NCBI GenBank assembly: GCA_031548515.1
Contig: JAVBRB010000005.1
Location: forward strand, 1 to 64,000
DNA: 64,000 nt
Source: UBA940 sp031548515
GTDB taxonomy: Bacteria; Bacteroidota; Bacteroidia; Bacteroidales; Rikenellaceae
Direction of reading: 5' to 3'
Below are positions 35,438 to 44,267 of the stretch, piece by piece (within the stretch, counting starts at the first letter, position 1; every line of letters begins with the position of its first letter). Both the position numbers and the translations under genes were made by a program. The notes under the pieces were generated by a model. The model saw only the letters and a program-made list of their open reading frames with translations. It made no database searches and was not told where the DNA came from.

Positions 35438-35649
35438 AACGTAAGTTTCGGATAAGAATTTATGTTAATTTACAGATACACTATTGTTATCGTGAGATTC
35501 TTACCCAAAACCCACGTTAGCGGCTATGAAAAAGCCGCGATACGGCATGATCTCCCTCCCAACACCTCCACTGAATATAGGAGGGATTTGTCGCAGCCAG
35601 AAGGCCGCTCCTCAATGGTTTTTCGTTTCGCTTAATCGAAACTCACGTT
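35438..35649. repeat. 212-bp region bounded by 19-bp inverted repeats
   Basis: AACGTAAGTTTCGGATAAG at 35438-35456 matches, as a reverse complement, 35631-35649 with three differences. Inside are further pairs: GGATAAGAAT with GATTCTTACC, and GCGGCTATG-AAAAAGCCGC. It holds no gene and lies between convergent genes. It could be a small non-autonomous element or an extended terminator region. Confidence 0.45.
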
Positions 35650-35651
35650 AT

Positions 35652-36659
35652 TTATTTTTGCCTGTCGCCTGCGTAACCAGCAAGCAGCACGAGCGAATTT
35701 CGGTATGTCGAAACCGGGTATTTGGACAGTATGCCGCATGCCTCGGAAATGTATTCGCGCATCAGGCGTTCTGACTCTTCGATGCCTCCGCCGTCGATGA
35801 CTGCGGCGTGCAGGCAGGCTATATTTTCAGGCTCGTCCGCGACAGCCGCAAGTTTATCAAGAAGTTCGGCCTTCCGACCGGGTGACGATTTCTCGAGGAC
35901 GGCCAGCAAAGGAAGCGTTATCTTCTGTTCCTTCAGGTCATTACAGGCGGGTTTCCCGGTGTCTGTGCAGGTATCGTAATCGAGTATATCGTCCTTCATC
36001 TGGAAAACCATCCCCAAGTACTCCCCGAATCGCTTCATCTCGGCCACTTGCCCAGGCAACGCGCCTACCGACAATGCCCCTACCCCCGCGCTTACCCCAA
36101 AAAGAGTGGCTGTTTTTTTGCGGATTATGTCGAGGTAAATGTCGCGTGTCATTTCGAGTTTTCGGCTCTGCTCGCTCTGGATCAGCTCGCCCTCGCACAG
36201 TTCGCTCATCGCCCTCACAACATAATCGACGATATCGTACTGAGCGCTGTCAAGCCCGATATTAATGCTCTTGGCCAGGATCAGGTCGCCGGTTATGACC
36301 GCGCTGCGGGAATTGAGCATGGCACGCACCGAAGGTTTGCCGCGGCGCATATCCGACTCGTCGATGACATCGTCATGGACCAACGAAGCCGTGTGCATCA
36401 TCTCCACAAGCATGGCTCCCAGGTATGTGCGAAGTCCGAGACCCTTTTCCGCATCGGGATTCTGCAGAGCGGCGCTCAGGAGTACGGTCATAGGGCGGAC
36501 GCTTTTCCCGCCGTTTTCCAGAATATATTTCAAAAGACCATCGACATATCGGTTGTCGCTCTTCATATAACGCGCCAAAAAACTGTTGTATTCCTCCAGT
36601 TGCCGCTCTATGGGCCTGCGTATATCGTCGGTAACGCTCATCTGCTTTTCGTTTTGCAT
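35652..36659 (-). CDS. Polyprenyl diphosphate synthase (trans-isoprenyl synthase)
   Basis: A 335-residue enzyme that extends farnesyl/geranyl diphosphate with isopentenyl diphosphate, probably to the octaprenyl-class side chain of menaquinone. First Asp-rich motif: SLVHDDVIDESDMRRG; second: FQMKDDILDYD; GGKSVRP at the IPP-binding site. All helical. The ORF can open at a TTG (36665), but the ATG at 36659 or 36641 (MSVTDDI) is more likely. Copy D of the dispersed repeat begins 25 bp upstream of it. Confidence 0.92.
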   Translation of the reverse strand: MQNEKQMSVTDDIRRPIERQLEEYNSFLARYMKSDNRYVDGLLKYILENGGKSVRPMTVLLSAALQNPDAEKGLGLRTYLGAMLVEMMHTASLVHDDVIDESDMRRGKPSVRAMLNSRSAVITGDLILAKSINIGLDSAQYDIVDYVVRAMSELCEGELIQSEQSRKLEMTRDIYLDIIRKKTATLFGVSAGVGALSVGALPGQVAEMKRFGEYLGMVFQMKDDILDYDTCTDTGKPACNDLKEQKITLPLLAVLEKSSPGRKAELLDKLAAVADEPENIACLHAAVIDGGGIEESERLMREYISEACGILSKYPVSTYRNSLVLLAGYAGDRQK

Positions 36660-36683
36660 TGGCAAATATAGCTAAATTAATTA

Positions 36684-36867
36684 TTAGTTACCTCCCCCGG
36701 CGCTCCTGCGCCAACCTGCGACCGACCGACTGCCTGCTCTTCGCCTGCTTTCCTCCTTGCGGCCCGGCATAATCCGGATAAATTCGCTATGCTCTCGCTC
36801 CGCAGCGTCAGTCGTCGGTTGTCGGCCCCCGGTCGATGATTATGCCGCCAAAAGACGGCATAATTCA
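36684..36867. repeat. Dispersed intergenic repeat, copy D (long form)
   Basis: Begins TTAGTTACCTCCCCCGGC and ends with ATTATGCCG-CCAAAAGA-CGGCATAAT then TCAA. It shares the 32-nt core 36778-36809 with copy A. The end palindrome differs in sequence from copies A-C but not in form, so the structure is kept. It fills the gap between the divergent prenyl synthase and YfhO genes. Confidence 0.75.
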
Positions 36868-36916
36868 ACTATTTTTCGTTACTTTGCACGGATTAGCATC
36901 CGTATAAACCAATTTC

Positions 36917-39373
36917 ATGGAAATGAATATCGGGAACTTCTTTCGCAAGGCCCTGCCGTATATCACTGCAGTAGTGATTTTTTATGCCGTAAGCGCGCTG
37001 TACTTTTCACCGCAGTTCCAGGGCAAAACCCTGCAAATGACCGACGTGCAGATGTACGAAGGTATGAAAAAGGATATCTCGGACCATCGTGCCGAGTTCG
37101 GCGAAGACCCGCAGTGGACCGGCGGCATGTTCAGCGGAATGCCTGCATACCTCATCACTGTAAAATACCCGGCCATGATAATCCGCAACGCCGCTCAATG
37201 GTGCCTGAACCTGCTGGGCGAGCCTATGTCGCTTGTTTTCCTTGCGATGGTGGGGTTCTGGCTAATGCTGCTCATGGCGGGCGTCAACCCATGGGTAGCC
37301 ATCCCGGCGGCGTTGGCCTACGGACTTTCGACATATAACATACTGATAATAGGCGCAGGACATATAACAAAAATGCGAGCCATAGGCTACGCCCCTATGC
37401 TCGTGGGGGCGGTATTCTATACATTCCGGAAGAATCCCTGGACAGGAGGAGCTTTGGCGGCGCTGTTCGGCACGCTGACCATAGCCGCCTCGCACCACCA
37501 GATAACATACTATTTCCTGTTAGTGATCGCTGCATACTGGATAAACCAACTTGTAATCGCCGTAAAAGACAAGGCCCTCGGGCATTTCGGAAAGGCGACC
37601 GCAGTGCTGATAGGCGCCGCGGTTCTGGCCGCAGGGGCGAACTTCACCCACCTGTGGTACACAGCCGAACATACGCCCGACACTACGCGCGGAGGCTCTG
37701 AACTTGTCGACGAAAAATCCATAGACACCAAAGGACTCGACCTGGAATACGCCACAGCATGGAGCTATGGCGTGGGCGAAAGCCTCAATATGTTCATACC
37801 CGATTTCCGCGGAGGAGGTTCTGGCGGAGGATTCCCGGATGACGGACCTGTCGCAATGGCGCTCAAGAAAAGCGGAATCAGCCCTTCGGTCGCAACGCAG
37901 CTTCCCGGATATTGGGGCGGCCAACCGTGGACAGGCGGGCCTACATACATAGGCGCCGTAATGATATTCCTGTTCGCGTTGGGGATGTTCGTACTGCCCG
38001 GACGGCAAAAATGGTGGGTGCTGGCCGTCAGCATCCTCGGTCTGTTGCTGGCCTGGGGCCGCAACGCCATGTGGTTCACGGAACTTTCGTTCGCCGTACT
38101 GCCAGGTTACAGCAAATTCCGCACAGTAGCCATGGCGCTCACGATACTGCAATGGTCGGTGCCGTTCCTTGCCGCGCTGGTGATGTCTGGAATGTGGAAC
38201 AGGGAATTCGACAAGCCTAAATTCATGAAGGGGCTGTGGTGGTCGCTCGGGATCACCGGCGGGATGGCGCTGTTCTTCGCCATGTTCGGCGGTTCCATAT
38301 ACGATTTCAGTGCGGCCGGAGACACCCGTTTCAGCAATATTCCCGGACTCGCCGAAGCCATGGAGAACGAACGCGCGGCGATGTTCAGCGGCGACTGCTG
38401 GCGCACGCTGATTTTCGTCATGCTGACGGCAGCCGTCGTGTGGGCCTTCGCGAACCTGCAGAATTTCAAACGATGGATGTTCGTGGGTGCCGTCGGTGTG
38501 CTGACCCTGGCCGACCTGGTGCCCGTAGACCTGCGCTACCTGTCCCATGACGATTTCCAAACCAAGTCGCGCGTGCAGATAGCCCCCACCGAAGCCAACA
38601 AACTGATAATGCAGGACAAAGAACCGGGTTACAGGGTGATGAACACCGATAACCCGTTCAACGAAGCCCAGACATCGTATTTCCACCGTTCCATCGGCGG
38701 TTATCACGGAGCTAAACTTCGCCGATACCAGGACGTTATAGACCGCTATATATCGAAGATGGATATGGACGTATTGAACATGCTCAACACCAAATATTTC
38801 ATCGTCACCGACCGCAATACAGGGGAACAAAGCGTCCAGGTAAATCCCGAGGCAAACGGCCCGGCGTGGTTCGTCGACGAAGTATTCGTCGTGGACGGCC
38901 CACAGGAGGAATTGGATGCGCTCGGCACAATAGACAACAAGACGGAAGCCGTTGTAGACAGGCGTTTCACGGGCATCGACAAGATGTATCCGGCGGCGCT
39001 GGCCGACAACATGCCTGTCGCCGAGCCGGACTCGGCAGCCACCATCCGCATGACAGACTACCGCCCGAACTACCTGCGTTACGAAATGTCGTCGTCGACC
39101 CCGCAGGTGGCGGTATTCTCCGAAATATATTACGACAAAGGCTGGAAAGCTTATATCGACGGGCAGGAAACATCATATTTCCGCACCGACTATATCCTGC
39201 GCGGAATGATGATCCCCGAAGGCGACCATGTAATAGAATGGAAGTTCCGGGCGCCAAGGTTCGCTGCTGTGGAAAGTGTGACGCTGGCCTGCTCGATCGT
39301 AATTCTGCTGTGGCTGGCCGCGGCCTTTATGTTGGAACAGCGAACAAAAAAGAAAATCAAAACTACAGAATAA
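36917..39373 (+). CDS. YfhO-family integral membrane protein
   Basis: An 818-residue polytopic membrane protein with about 12-13 hydrophobic segments over residues 10-540, a periplasmic domain of about 220 residues (from GYRVMNTDNPFNEAQTSYFHR), and a last transmembrane helix near 785-807. YfhO proteins belong to the GT-C-like membrane glycosyltransferase group; in Gram-positives they glycosylate lipoteichoic acid, and in Bacteroidota the acceptor is unknown. A second ATG (36923) is possible. It is 3 bp from ftsX and probably co-transcribed with it. The upstream TTACTTTG (36879-36886) is a near-consensus -7 box. Confidence 0.9.
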   Translation: MEMNIGNFFRKALPYITAVVIFYAVSALYFSPQFQGKTLQMTDVQMYEGMKKDISDHRAEFGEDPQWTGGMFSGMPAYLITVKYPAMIIRNAAQWCLNLLGEPMSLVFLAMVGFWLMLLMAGVNPWVAIPAALAYGLSTYNILIIGAGHITKMRAIGYAPMLVGAVFYTFRKNPWTGGALAALFGTLTIAASHHQITYYFLLVIAAYWINQLVIAVKDKALGHFGKATAVLIGAAVLAAGANFTHLWYTAEHTPDTTRGGSELVDEKSIDTKGLDLEYATAWSYGVGESLNMFIPDFRGGGSGGGFPDDGPVAMALKKSGISPSVATQLPGYWGGQPWTGGPTYIGAVMIFLFALGMFVLPGRQKWWVLAVSILGLLLAWGRNAMWFTELSFAVLPGYSKFRTVAMALTILQWSVPFLAALVMSGMWNREFDKPKFMKGLWWSLGITGGMALFFAMFGGSIYDFSAAGDTRFSNIPGLAEAMENERAAMFSGDCWRTLIFVMLTAAVVWAFANLQNFKRWMFVGAVGVLTLADLVPVDLRYLSHDDFQTKSRVQIAPTEANKLIMQDKEPGYRVMNTDNPFNEAQTSYFHRSIGGYHGAKLRRYQDVIDRYISKMDMDVLNMLNTKYFIVTDRNTGEQSVQVNPEANGPAWFVDEVFVVDGPQEELDALGTIDNKTEAVVDRRFTGIDKMYPAALADNMPVAEPDSAATIRMTDYRPNYLRYEMSSSTPQVAVFSEIYYDKGWKAYIDGQETSYFRTDYILRGMMIPEGDHVIEWKFRAPRFAAVESVTLACSIVILLWLAAAFMLEQRTKKKIKTTE

Positions 39374-39376
39374 ATT

Positions 39377-40252
39377 ATGGCACAAGAGGATAAAAGGCTG
39401 AAACGGAAAGTCCGCAATTCGTATTTCATCTCGACTGTCAGCATCGCGATGGTGCTGTTCCTGCTCGGATCAGTGACCTATTTGATACTCAACGCACTGA
39501 ACGTCACCAACCGGCTCAAAGAAAGCGTCACCATATATGTGATGCTGGACGACGGACTGGACGATGAGCAGACCGACGGACTGCGCAAACAGATCGAATC
39601 CAAAGAGATCGTGAGGCAGGTGACCTACATCGACAAGGAGAAGGCCGCCGAAGATTTCATTGCCGAGACCGGCAGCGATTTCCGCAGCTTCATAGACTTC
39701 AATCCCCTGCCGAACAGTTTCGAAGTCGGACTTAACGCGCGTTCTTCGGAGAAAGAGTTGGTGCGGCAGTTCGAGAAAGAGGTTTCCGCCATGCCTGGCG
39801 TGAGTGAAGTGGTCTATCAGAAAGGCGTAGTCGAGCAGATAGGCAGCAACCTGAACAAGTTCAATCTCGTGCTGTTGCTCTTCGGCGCGGCGCTGCTTGT
39901 CATCTCGCTGATCCTGCTGAACAACACCATACGCATGACCATCATGGCCAAGCGGCAGGTGATAAACACCATGAAGCTGGTGGGCGCCACCGAAGGCTTC
40001 ATTATGCGCCCGTTTCTCAGATCAGCAGCACTGCACGGAGTCTATGCAGGATTGATCGCCACGCTAATGTTCATCGCTATGACTGCCGGCCTGCAGGAAG
40101 GGATCCCCGAGATCAACCTGCTGACCGGAAACGTACTGCTGCTGTCGATCACGGGCGCGATGATCGCGGGAGGTATACTGATCTCACTGCTCTTTACTAT
40201 ATTTGCAGTGGACAAATCGGTGAAACAGCCGTCGAACAAGGCGTTCCTTTAA
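39377..40252 (+). CDS. ftsX: Cell division protein FtsX
   Basis: Inner-membrane permease-like partner of the ATPase FtsE; the complex controls peptidoglycan hydrolases at the septum. One N-terminal transmembrane helix (about 18-40) is followed by a periplasmic domain (ESVTIYVMLDDGLDDEQTDGLRKQIES; IDFNPLPNSFEVGLN) and three C-terminal helices of FtsX type (LLLFGAALLVISLILLNNTIRM; RQVINTMKLVGATEGFIMRPF). Length 291 is normal. ftsE is not next to it, as is common in Bacteroidota. It heads the conserved ftsX-DUF3098-uppP-truB-queA order. Confidence 0.93.
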   Translation: MAQEDKRLKRKVRNSYFISTVSIAMVLFLLGSVTYLILNALNVTNRLKESVTIYVMLDDGLDDEQTDGLRKQIESKEIVRQVTYIDKEKAAEDFIAETGSDFRSFIDFNPLPNSFEVGLNARSSEKELVRQFEKEVSAMPGVSEVVYQKGVVEQIGSNLNKFNLVLLLFGAALLVISLILLNNTIRMTIMAKRQVINTMKLVGATEGFIMRPFLRSAALHGVYAGLIATLMFIAMTAGLQEGIPEINLLTGNVLLLSITGAMIAGGILISLLFTIFAVDKSVKQPSNKAFL

Positions 40253-40280
40253 TGATTAATGGTTAATTAAAAGAGAATAT

Positions 40281-40544
40281 ATGGCTAAAAAACAGACAGC
40301 TAAAAATATGCAGGAGGAAAATGACGCGCGGATGCCTCTGTCGAAAAAGAACTACCTGTTCATGCTGATCGGCCTTGCGGTGATCATCTTTGGGTTCCTG
40401 CTGATGGCTGGTGGCGGAAGCGACGATCCGAATGTATTCAATTATGATATGTTCAGTTGCCGCCGCATAACCATCGCGCCCATCGTGGTGATCGCAGGCT
40501 TCGCCTTCGAGATATACGCTATAATAAAGCGGTTCGACAAGTGA
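40281..40544 (+). CDS. DUF3098 family small membrane protein
   Basis: An 87-residue protein with a charged start, two transmembrane helices (about 28-44 and 65-80) and the family signature MPLSKKNYLFMLIGLAVII, then FSCRRITIAPIVVIAGF. It is found in Bacteroidota between ftsX and uppP; the function is unknown. Its TGA stop overlaps the GTG start of uppP, so the two are translationally coupled and may work together at the membrane. Confidence 0.9.
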   Translation: MAKKQTAKNMQEENDARMPLSKKNYLFMLIGLAVIIFGFLLMAGGGSDDPNVFNYDMFSCRRITIAPIVVIAGFAFEIYAIIKRFDK

Positions 40545-41338
40545 GCGTACTCGAAGCGATAATACTAGGCATTGTCCAGGGAATCACCGAATTTCTGCCC
40601 GTGAGCAGCAGCGGGCACCTGCAAATAGCAAAAGAGGTTCTGGGCGTTACTCTAACCGACAACCTCACATTCGACGTAATGCTGCACGTCGCCACGGTGA
40701 TGAGCACCATCGTAGTGCTGTGGCCCGAGGTCAGCAAACTTTTCAGAGGGGTTTTCAGGTTCAGGTATAACACCGAGACCTCGTATTTTTTTAAGATACT
40801 GCTGTCGGTCATCCCTATCGGGGTTGTCGGATTCCTGTTCAAAGACCAGCTCAATGCAATGCTCGCGTCACCCGAAATACTCGTCATAGTGGGATCTATG
40901 ATGATGCTTACCGCTCTGCTGCTGACTTTCGCAACATACGCCAAACCGCGCCGTAAAGACAACATATCGTACCGCGACGCATTTATCATAGGCGTCGCGC
41001 AGGCCTGCGCCGCAATGCCGGGACTGAGCCGTTCGGGTACTACGATCGCTACCGGATTGCTGCTCGGCAACAAAAAAGAGGCTGTCGCGCAGTTCTCGTT
41101 CCTGATGGTGATAATACCTATATTGGGCGAAGCGTTGCTCGATATTGTCCGTGGCGATTTCAGCGGAGGAATGGGCGTAGGAGTGTGGCCGCTTGCCGGC
41201 GGATTCATCGCGTCTTTCGCGATAGGATGCCTGGCCTGCCGGTTCATGATCGAAATAGTGAAGCGCAGCAAACTCGTCTGGTTCGCAGTCTATTGTGCCG
41301 TAGTCGGACTGGGATCCATAATCTATTATTTCATATAA
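40541..41338 (+). CDS. uppP: Undecaprenyl-diphosphatase (bacitracin resistance protein)
   Basis: Polytopic membrane phosphatase of 265 residues that recycles undecaprenyl diphosphate for peptidoglycan and LPS synthesis. Active-site motifs: GITEFLPVSSSGHL (about 14-27) and MPGLSRSGTTIATGLLLG (about 168-185). I chose the GTG at 40541 (MSVLEAIILGIVQG); the longer open frame from 40457 is a shadow of DUF3098. The overlap GTGA with the DUF3098 stop supports this. truB starts immediately after its stop. Confidence 0.95.
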   Translation: MSVLEAIILGIVQGITEFLPVSSSGHLQIAKEVLGVTLTDNLTFDVMLHVATVMSTIVVLWPEVSKLFRGVFRFRYNTETSYFFKILLSVIPIGVVGFLFKDQLNAMLASPEILVIVGSMMMLTALLLTFATYAKPRRKDNISYRDAFIIGVAQACAAMPGLSRSGTTIATGLLLGNKKEAVAQFSFLMVIIPILGEALLDIVRGDFSGGMGVGVWPLAGGFIASFAIGCLACRFMIEIVKRSKLVWFAVYCAVVGLGSIIYYFI

Positions 41339-42055
41339 ATGCATCAGGAACCGCTCTCGAAAGAGCTTGATTTTCCAGAAGGATACGTACTCGCCGTCGA
41401 CAAGCCGCTGGAATGGACCTCGACCGACGTGGTACGCAAAGTGAAATACGCGTTGGAAAGGCTCGGCCACAGGCGCATAAAAGTGGGCCATGCCGGAACG
41501 CTCGACCCGTTGGCGACAGGCGTGTTGGTAATATGTATCGGCAAGGCCACCAAGCGCGTCGAGGAGCTGATGGCCGAACGCAAAGAGTACATAGCCGAAA
41601 TCGAACTTGGTGCGACCACCCCCAGTTTCGACCTCGAACACGAGATAGACCGTCGTTATCCGTGGGAACACATTACACGCGGCGATATCGAACGTGCGCT
41701 TAAAGAGCTTTCCGGCGAACGCTTCCAGATACCGCCTGTATATTCGGCCAAGAAAATGGAGGGTCGCCGCGCCTACGAACTCGCACGCGAAGGCGAACAG
41801 GTGGAAATGCGCAAGGCTCTCATCAATATATACGGAATGGAGCTGCTGGAATGCAGCCTGCCGCGCATCACGATCCGTGTCGAATGCAGCAAAGGGACAT
41901 ATATCCGCGCCCTCGCCCGTGAAATAGGTGAGAATCTTTCCAGCGGCGCGCACCTGACGGCATTGAGGCGTACACGCAGCGGTGAAAACAGGGTGGAAGA
42001 GGCACTGGAATTAAAAAAAATCATAGAAATTTTATCCGGCGCGAAACATTTCTAA
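41339..42055 (+). CDS. truB: tRNA pseudouridine(55) synthase
   Basis: Makes pseudouridine 55 in the T-loop of nearly all tRNAs. The catalytic Asp lies in KVGHAGTLDPLATGVLVI (about residues 44-61). Other motifs are YIAEIELGATTPSFD, QIPPVYSAKKMEGRRAY and VECSKGTYIRALAREIG. Length 238 is normal for Bacteroidota (no C-terminal PUA domain). Its ATG directly follows the uppP stop. A weak inverted repeat around ACGTAATAAT (about 42063-42113) follows the gene. Confidence 0.96.
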   Translation: MHQEPLSKELDFPEGYVLAVDKPLEWTSTDVVRKVKYALERLGHRRIKVGHAGTLDPLATGVLVICIGKATKRVEELMAERKEYIAEIELGATTPSFDLEHEIDRRYPWEHITRGDIERALKELSGERFQIPPVYSAKKMEGRRAYELAREGEQVEMRKALINIYGMELLECSLPRITIRVECSKGTYIRALAREIGENLSSGAHLTALRRTRSGENRVEEALELKKIIEILSGAKHF

Positions 42056-42120
42056 AATTTTTGCGTAATATATTTATCGTTCGTGTTTTTTAACGGCAAA
42101 ATTATTACGTAACTCATATT

Positions 42121-42330
42121 TATCCGTCCGGAGCGGCTTTGGCCGGGACTAATCCCGCCTCTCTCAGAGGAAAGTTTAGTTCCGCTGACCTTACCCGCCT
42201 ACGGCGACCTCGGCTGTGAGGAGCGGCAACACATACTTCATGCGTTTTATAAAAATGCCAATAAGTATGAGTGCAGGATAATGGACTTAAAGAGAAGTAA
42301 AACAACACAAGGATATAGTTATCCTGAACT
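42121..42330. other. Structured intergenic region before queA
   Basis: Small palindromes are crowded here: GGGACTAATCCC (about 42147-42158); CATACTT/AAGTATG enclosing GCGTTTT-ATA-AAAATGC (about 42233-42270); and GGATA-TAGT-TATCC (about 42311-42324) just before the queA start. It matches no riboswitch class I know (no preQ1, SAM or TPP signature). Confidence 0.35.
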
Positions 42331-42336
42331 CATATT

Positions 42337-43386
42337 ATGAAACTATCCCAATACAGCTACCCGTTCACACCCGAACTTTTAGCGAGATACCCGAAAGAGA
42401 ACCGCGACGAAAGCCGCCTGATGGTTGTCGACCGTAAAACGGGAAAGATCGAGCATAAGATATTCAAGGAAGTCCTCGACTATTTCGATGCCGATGACGT
42501 GTTCGTCTTCAACAACACCAAGGTGTTCCCGGCGCGGCTATACGGGAACAAGGAAAAAACAGGCGCCGAGATCGAAATATTCCTGCTGAGGGAACTCAAC
42601 GAGGACCTCAAGTTATGGGACGTCCTGGTCGATCCGGCACGCAAGATACGCATAGGCAACAAACTTTATTTCGGCGACGACGACCTGCTCGTGGCCGAAG
42701 TCATCGACAATACGACATCCCGCGGACGCACGCTGCGTTTCCTGTTCGACGGGACGCACGACGAATTCAAGGAGGCCCTCTATAGAATGGGCGAAACCCC
42801 GCTTCCCAAATGGGTGAGGGAAAAAGTCGAACCCGAAGACGAGGAACGCTACCAGACCATTTTCGCCAAGCACGAGGGTGCTGTGGCCGCTCCAACCGCA
42901 GGCATGCATTTCAGCAAGCACCTGCTGAAGAGAATGGAAATAAAAGGTGTCAACAGGGCGGAAATAACCCTGCACGTAGGCCTCGGCAATTTCCGCACGG
43001 TGGATGTGGAAGACCTCACGAAGCATAAAATGGATTCGGAACAGATATTCATCCCGGATGAGGCCGCAGAAATGGTAAACAAGGCCAAACGCAACGAGAA
43101 ACAAGTCGTCGCAGTAGGCACTACAGTCATGCGCACCATAGAGAGTTCTGTGTCGACAGGAGGCATGCTGAAGCCGTTCGAAGGATGGACCAACAAATTC
43201 ATCTTCCACCCGTACGAATTCAGCGTAGCCGACGCGATGATATCCAACTTCCACCATCCCTACTCTACACAACTGATGATGGTGGTGGCTTTCGGCGGTT
43301 ACGACCTGGTCATAGAAGCCTACAACACAGCCATAAAAGAGGGCTACAGGTTCGGGACCTACGGCGACGCGATGCTGATTTTATAA
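42337..43386 (+). CDS. queA: S-adenosylmethionine:tRNA ribosyltransferase-isomerase
   Basis: Transfers and isomerises the ribosyl part of SAM to preQ1-tRNA to give epoxyqueuosine at position 34. Family motifs: YPFTPELLARYPKENRDESRLMV at the N-terminus, FVFNNTKVFPARLYG, GAVAAPTAGMHFS, RAEITLHVGLGNFRTVDVEDL and NKFIFHPYEF. Length 349 is full. It sits at the end of the ftsX-DUF3098-uppP-truB series, but 281 bp after truB with palindromes between, so it probably has its own promoter. Confidence 0.96.
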   Translation: MKLSQYSYPFTPELLARYPKENRDESRLMVVDRKTGKIEHKIFKEVLDYFDADDVFVFNNTKVFPARLYGNKEKTGAEIEIFLLRELNEDLKLWDVLVDPARKIRIGNKLYFGDDDLLVAEVIDNTTSRGRTLRFLFDGTHDEFKEALYRMGETPLPKWVREKVEPEDEERYQTIFAKHEGAVAAPTAGMHFSKHLLKRMEIKGVNRAEITLHVGLGNFRTVDVEDLTKHKMDSEQIFIPDEAAEMVNKAKRNEKQVVAVGTTVMRTIESSVSTGGMLKPFEGWTNKFIFHPYEFSVADAMISNFHHPYSTQLMMVVAFGGYDLVIEAYNTAIKEGYRFGTYGDAMLIL

Positions 43387-43418
43387 TCGCAGCAAACGCT
43401 GAAACCGAAAAAAATCCT

Positions 43419-43426
43419 TACCTTTG
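43419..43426 (+). promoter_or_regulatory. Putative -7 box of the starch-synthase-like gene
   Basis: TACCTTTG matches TAnnTTTG, 26 nt before the ATG at 43452. Confidence 0.5.
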
Positions 43427-43451
43427 CGATGATAACCTTCCCCGTATCGGA

Positions 43452-44267
43452 ATGAGCAAAAACAAAATATTGTACGTAAGCCAGGAGATATACCCTTATC
43501 TTCCGGCTACCGCAATATCCACGCGCTGCCGCACCCTCTCGCAGGGAATGCAGGAACACGGAAATGAAATCCGCACGTTCATGCCGCGCTACGGCAATAT
43601 CAACGAACGGCGCAACCAACTGCACGAAGTGATACGCCTGTCGGGGATGAACCTCATCATCGATGACAACGACCACCAGCTTATCATCAAGGTGGCATCG
43701 ATCCCGGCTGCGAGGGTACAGATATATTTCATAGACAACGACGATTACTTCCACCGCAAGGCGCAGTTGAAGGACGCCGATGGAAACTACTTCCCCGACA
43801 ACGACGAACGCGCTATATTTTTTGCCCGCGGAGTACTCGAAACAGTCAAAAAACTTCGTTGGGAACCCACGGTAGTACACTGTCACGGATGGTTTTCCGC
43901 TGTTATACCGGTATACCTGCGCAATTTTTTCGCCGACGACCCCGTCTTCCGGGGAAGCAAGGTCGTGGTATCGCTCTACAACGACTCGTTCCCCGGAACT
44001 CTCGACCCGGGTATGAGGGGAAAATTGGAGAACGAGGGGATAAATGACCCGAGATTGAAATTTATCGACGAGCCTTCATACGAAAATCTGATGAAACTCG
44101 TTATAGACTACGCCGACGGGGTTGTGATCGAAGAAGCGCTTGATGATGCGGCTTTGTACGATCACCTGAAAACCGTCGGGAAACCGGTGCTGGACTGGAA
44201 CGGCGACAAGTCCGATGCAAAATATATGGATATTTACCAGAGTTTTTACGATGAATTGCTCAAATAA
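43452..44267 (+). CDS. Glycogen/starch synthase-like protein, N-terminal GT5 domain only
   Basis: A 271-residue protein matching only the N-terminal Rossmann half of GT5 glycogen synthases (KILYVSQEIYPYLPATAIS; GNEIRTFMPRYGNINERRNQLHEVIRLSG; PTVVHCHGWFSAVIPVYLRN). The KxGGL motif that binds ADP-glucose is replaced by LPATAIS (about 17-23). The C-terminal GT1 half is absent and the protein ends in its own short helix, so polymerase activity is unlikely. Bacteroidota carry such a short form next to a DUF4270 gene, as here (17-nt overlap), so it is a conserved variant, not a fresh truncation. I chose the ATG at 43452 because the longer frame is a queA shadow. Its role is unknown. Confidence 0.85.
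   Translation: MSKNKILYVSQEIYPYLPATAISTRCRTLSQGMQEHGNEIRTFMPRYGNINERRNQLHEVIRLSGMNLIIDDNDHQLIIKVASIPAARVQIYFIDNDDYFHRKAQLKDADGNYFPDNDERAIFFARGVLETVKKLRWEPTVVHCHGWFSAVIPVYLRNFFADDPVFRGSKVVVSLYNDSFPGTLDPGMRGKLENEGINDPRLKFIDEPSYENLMKLVIDYADGVVIEEALDDAALYDHLKTVGKPVLDWNGDKSDAKYMDIYQSFYDELLK

Noticed and set aside
42120..42308. A 62-codon minus-strand frame before queA
   Set aside because: Overlaps palindromic sequence and has no plausible protein features.
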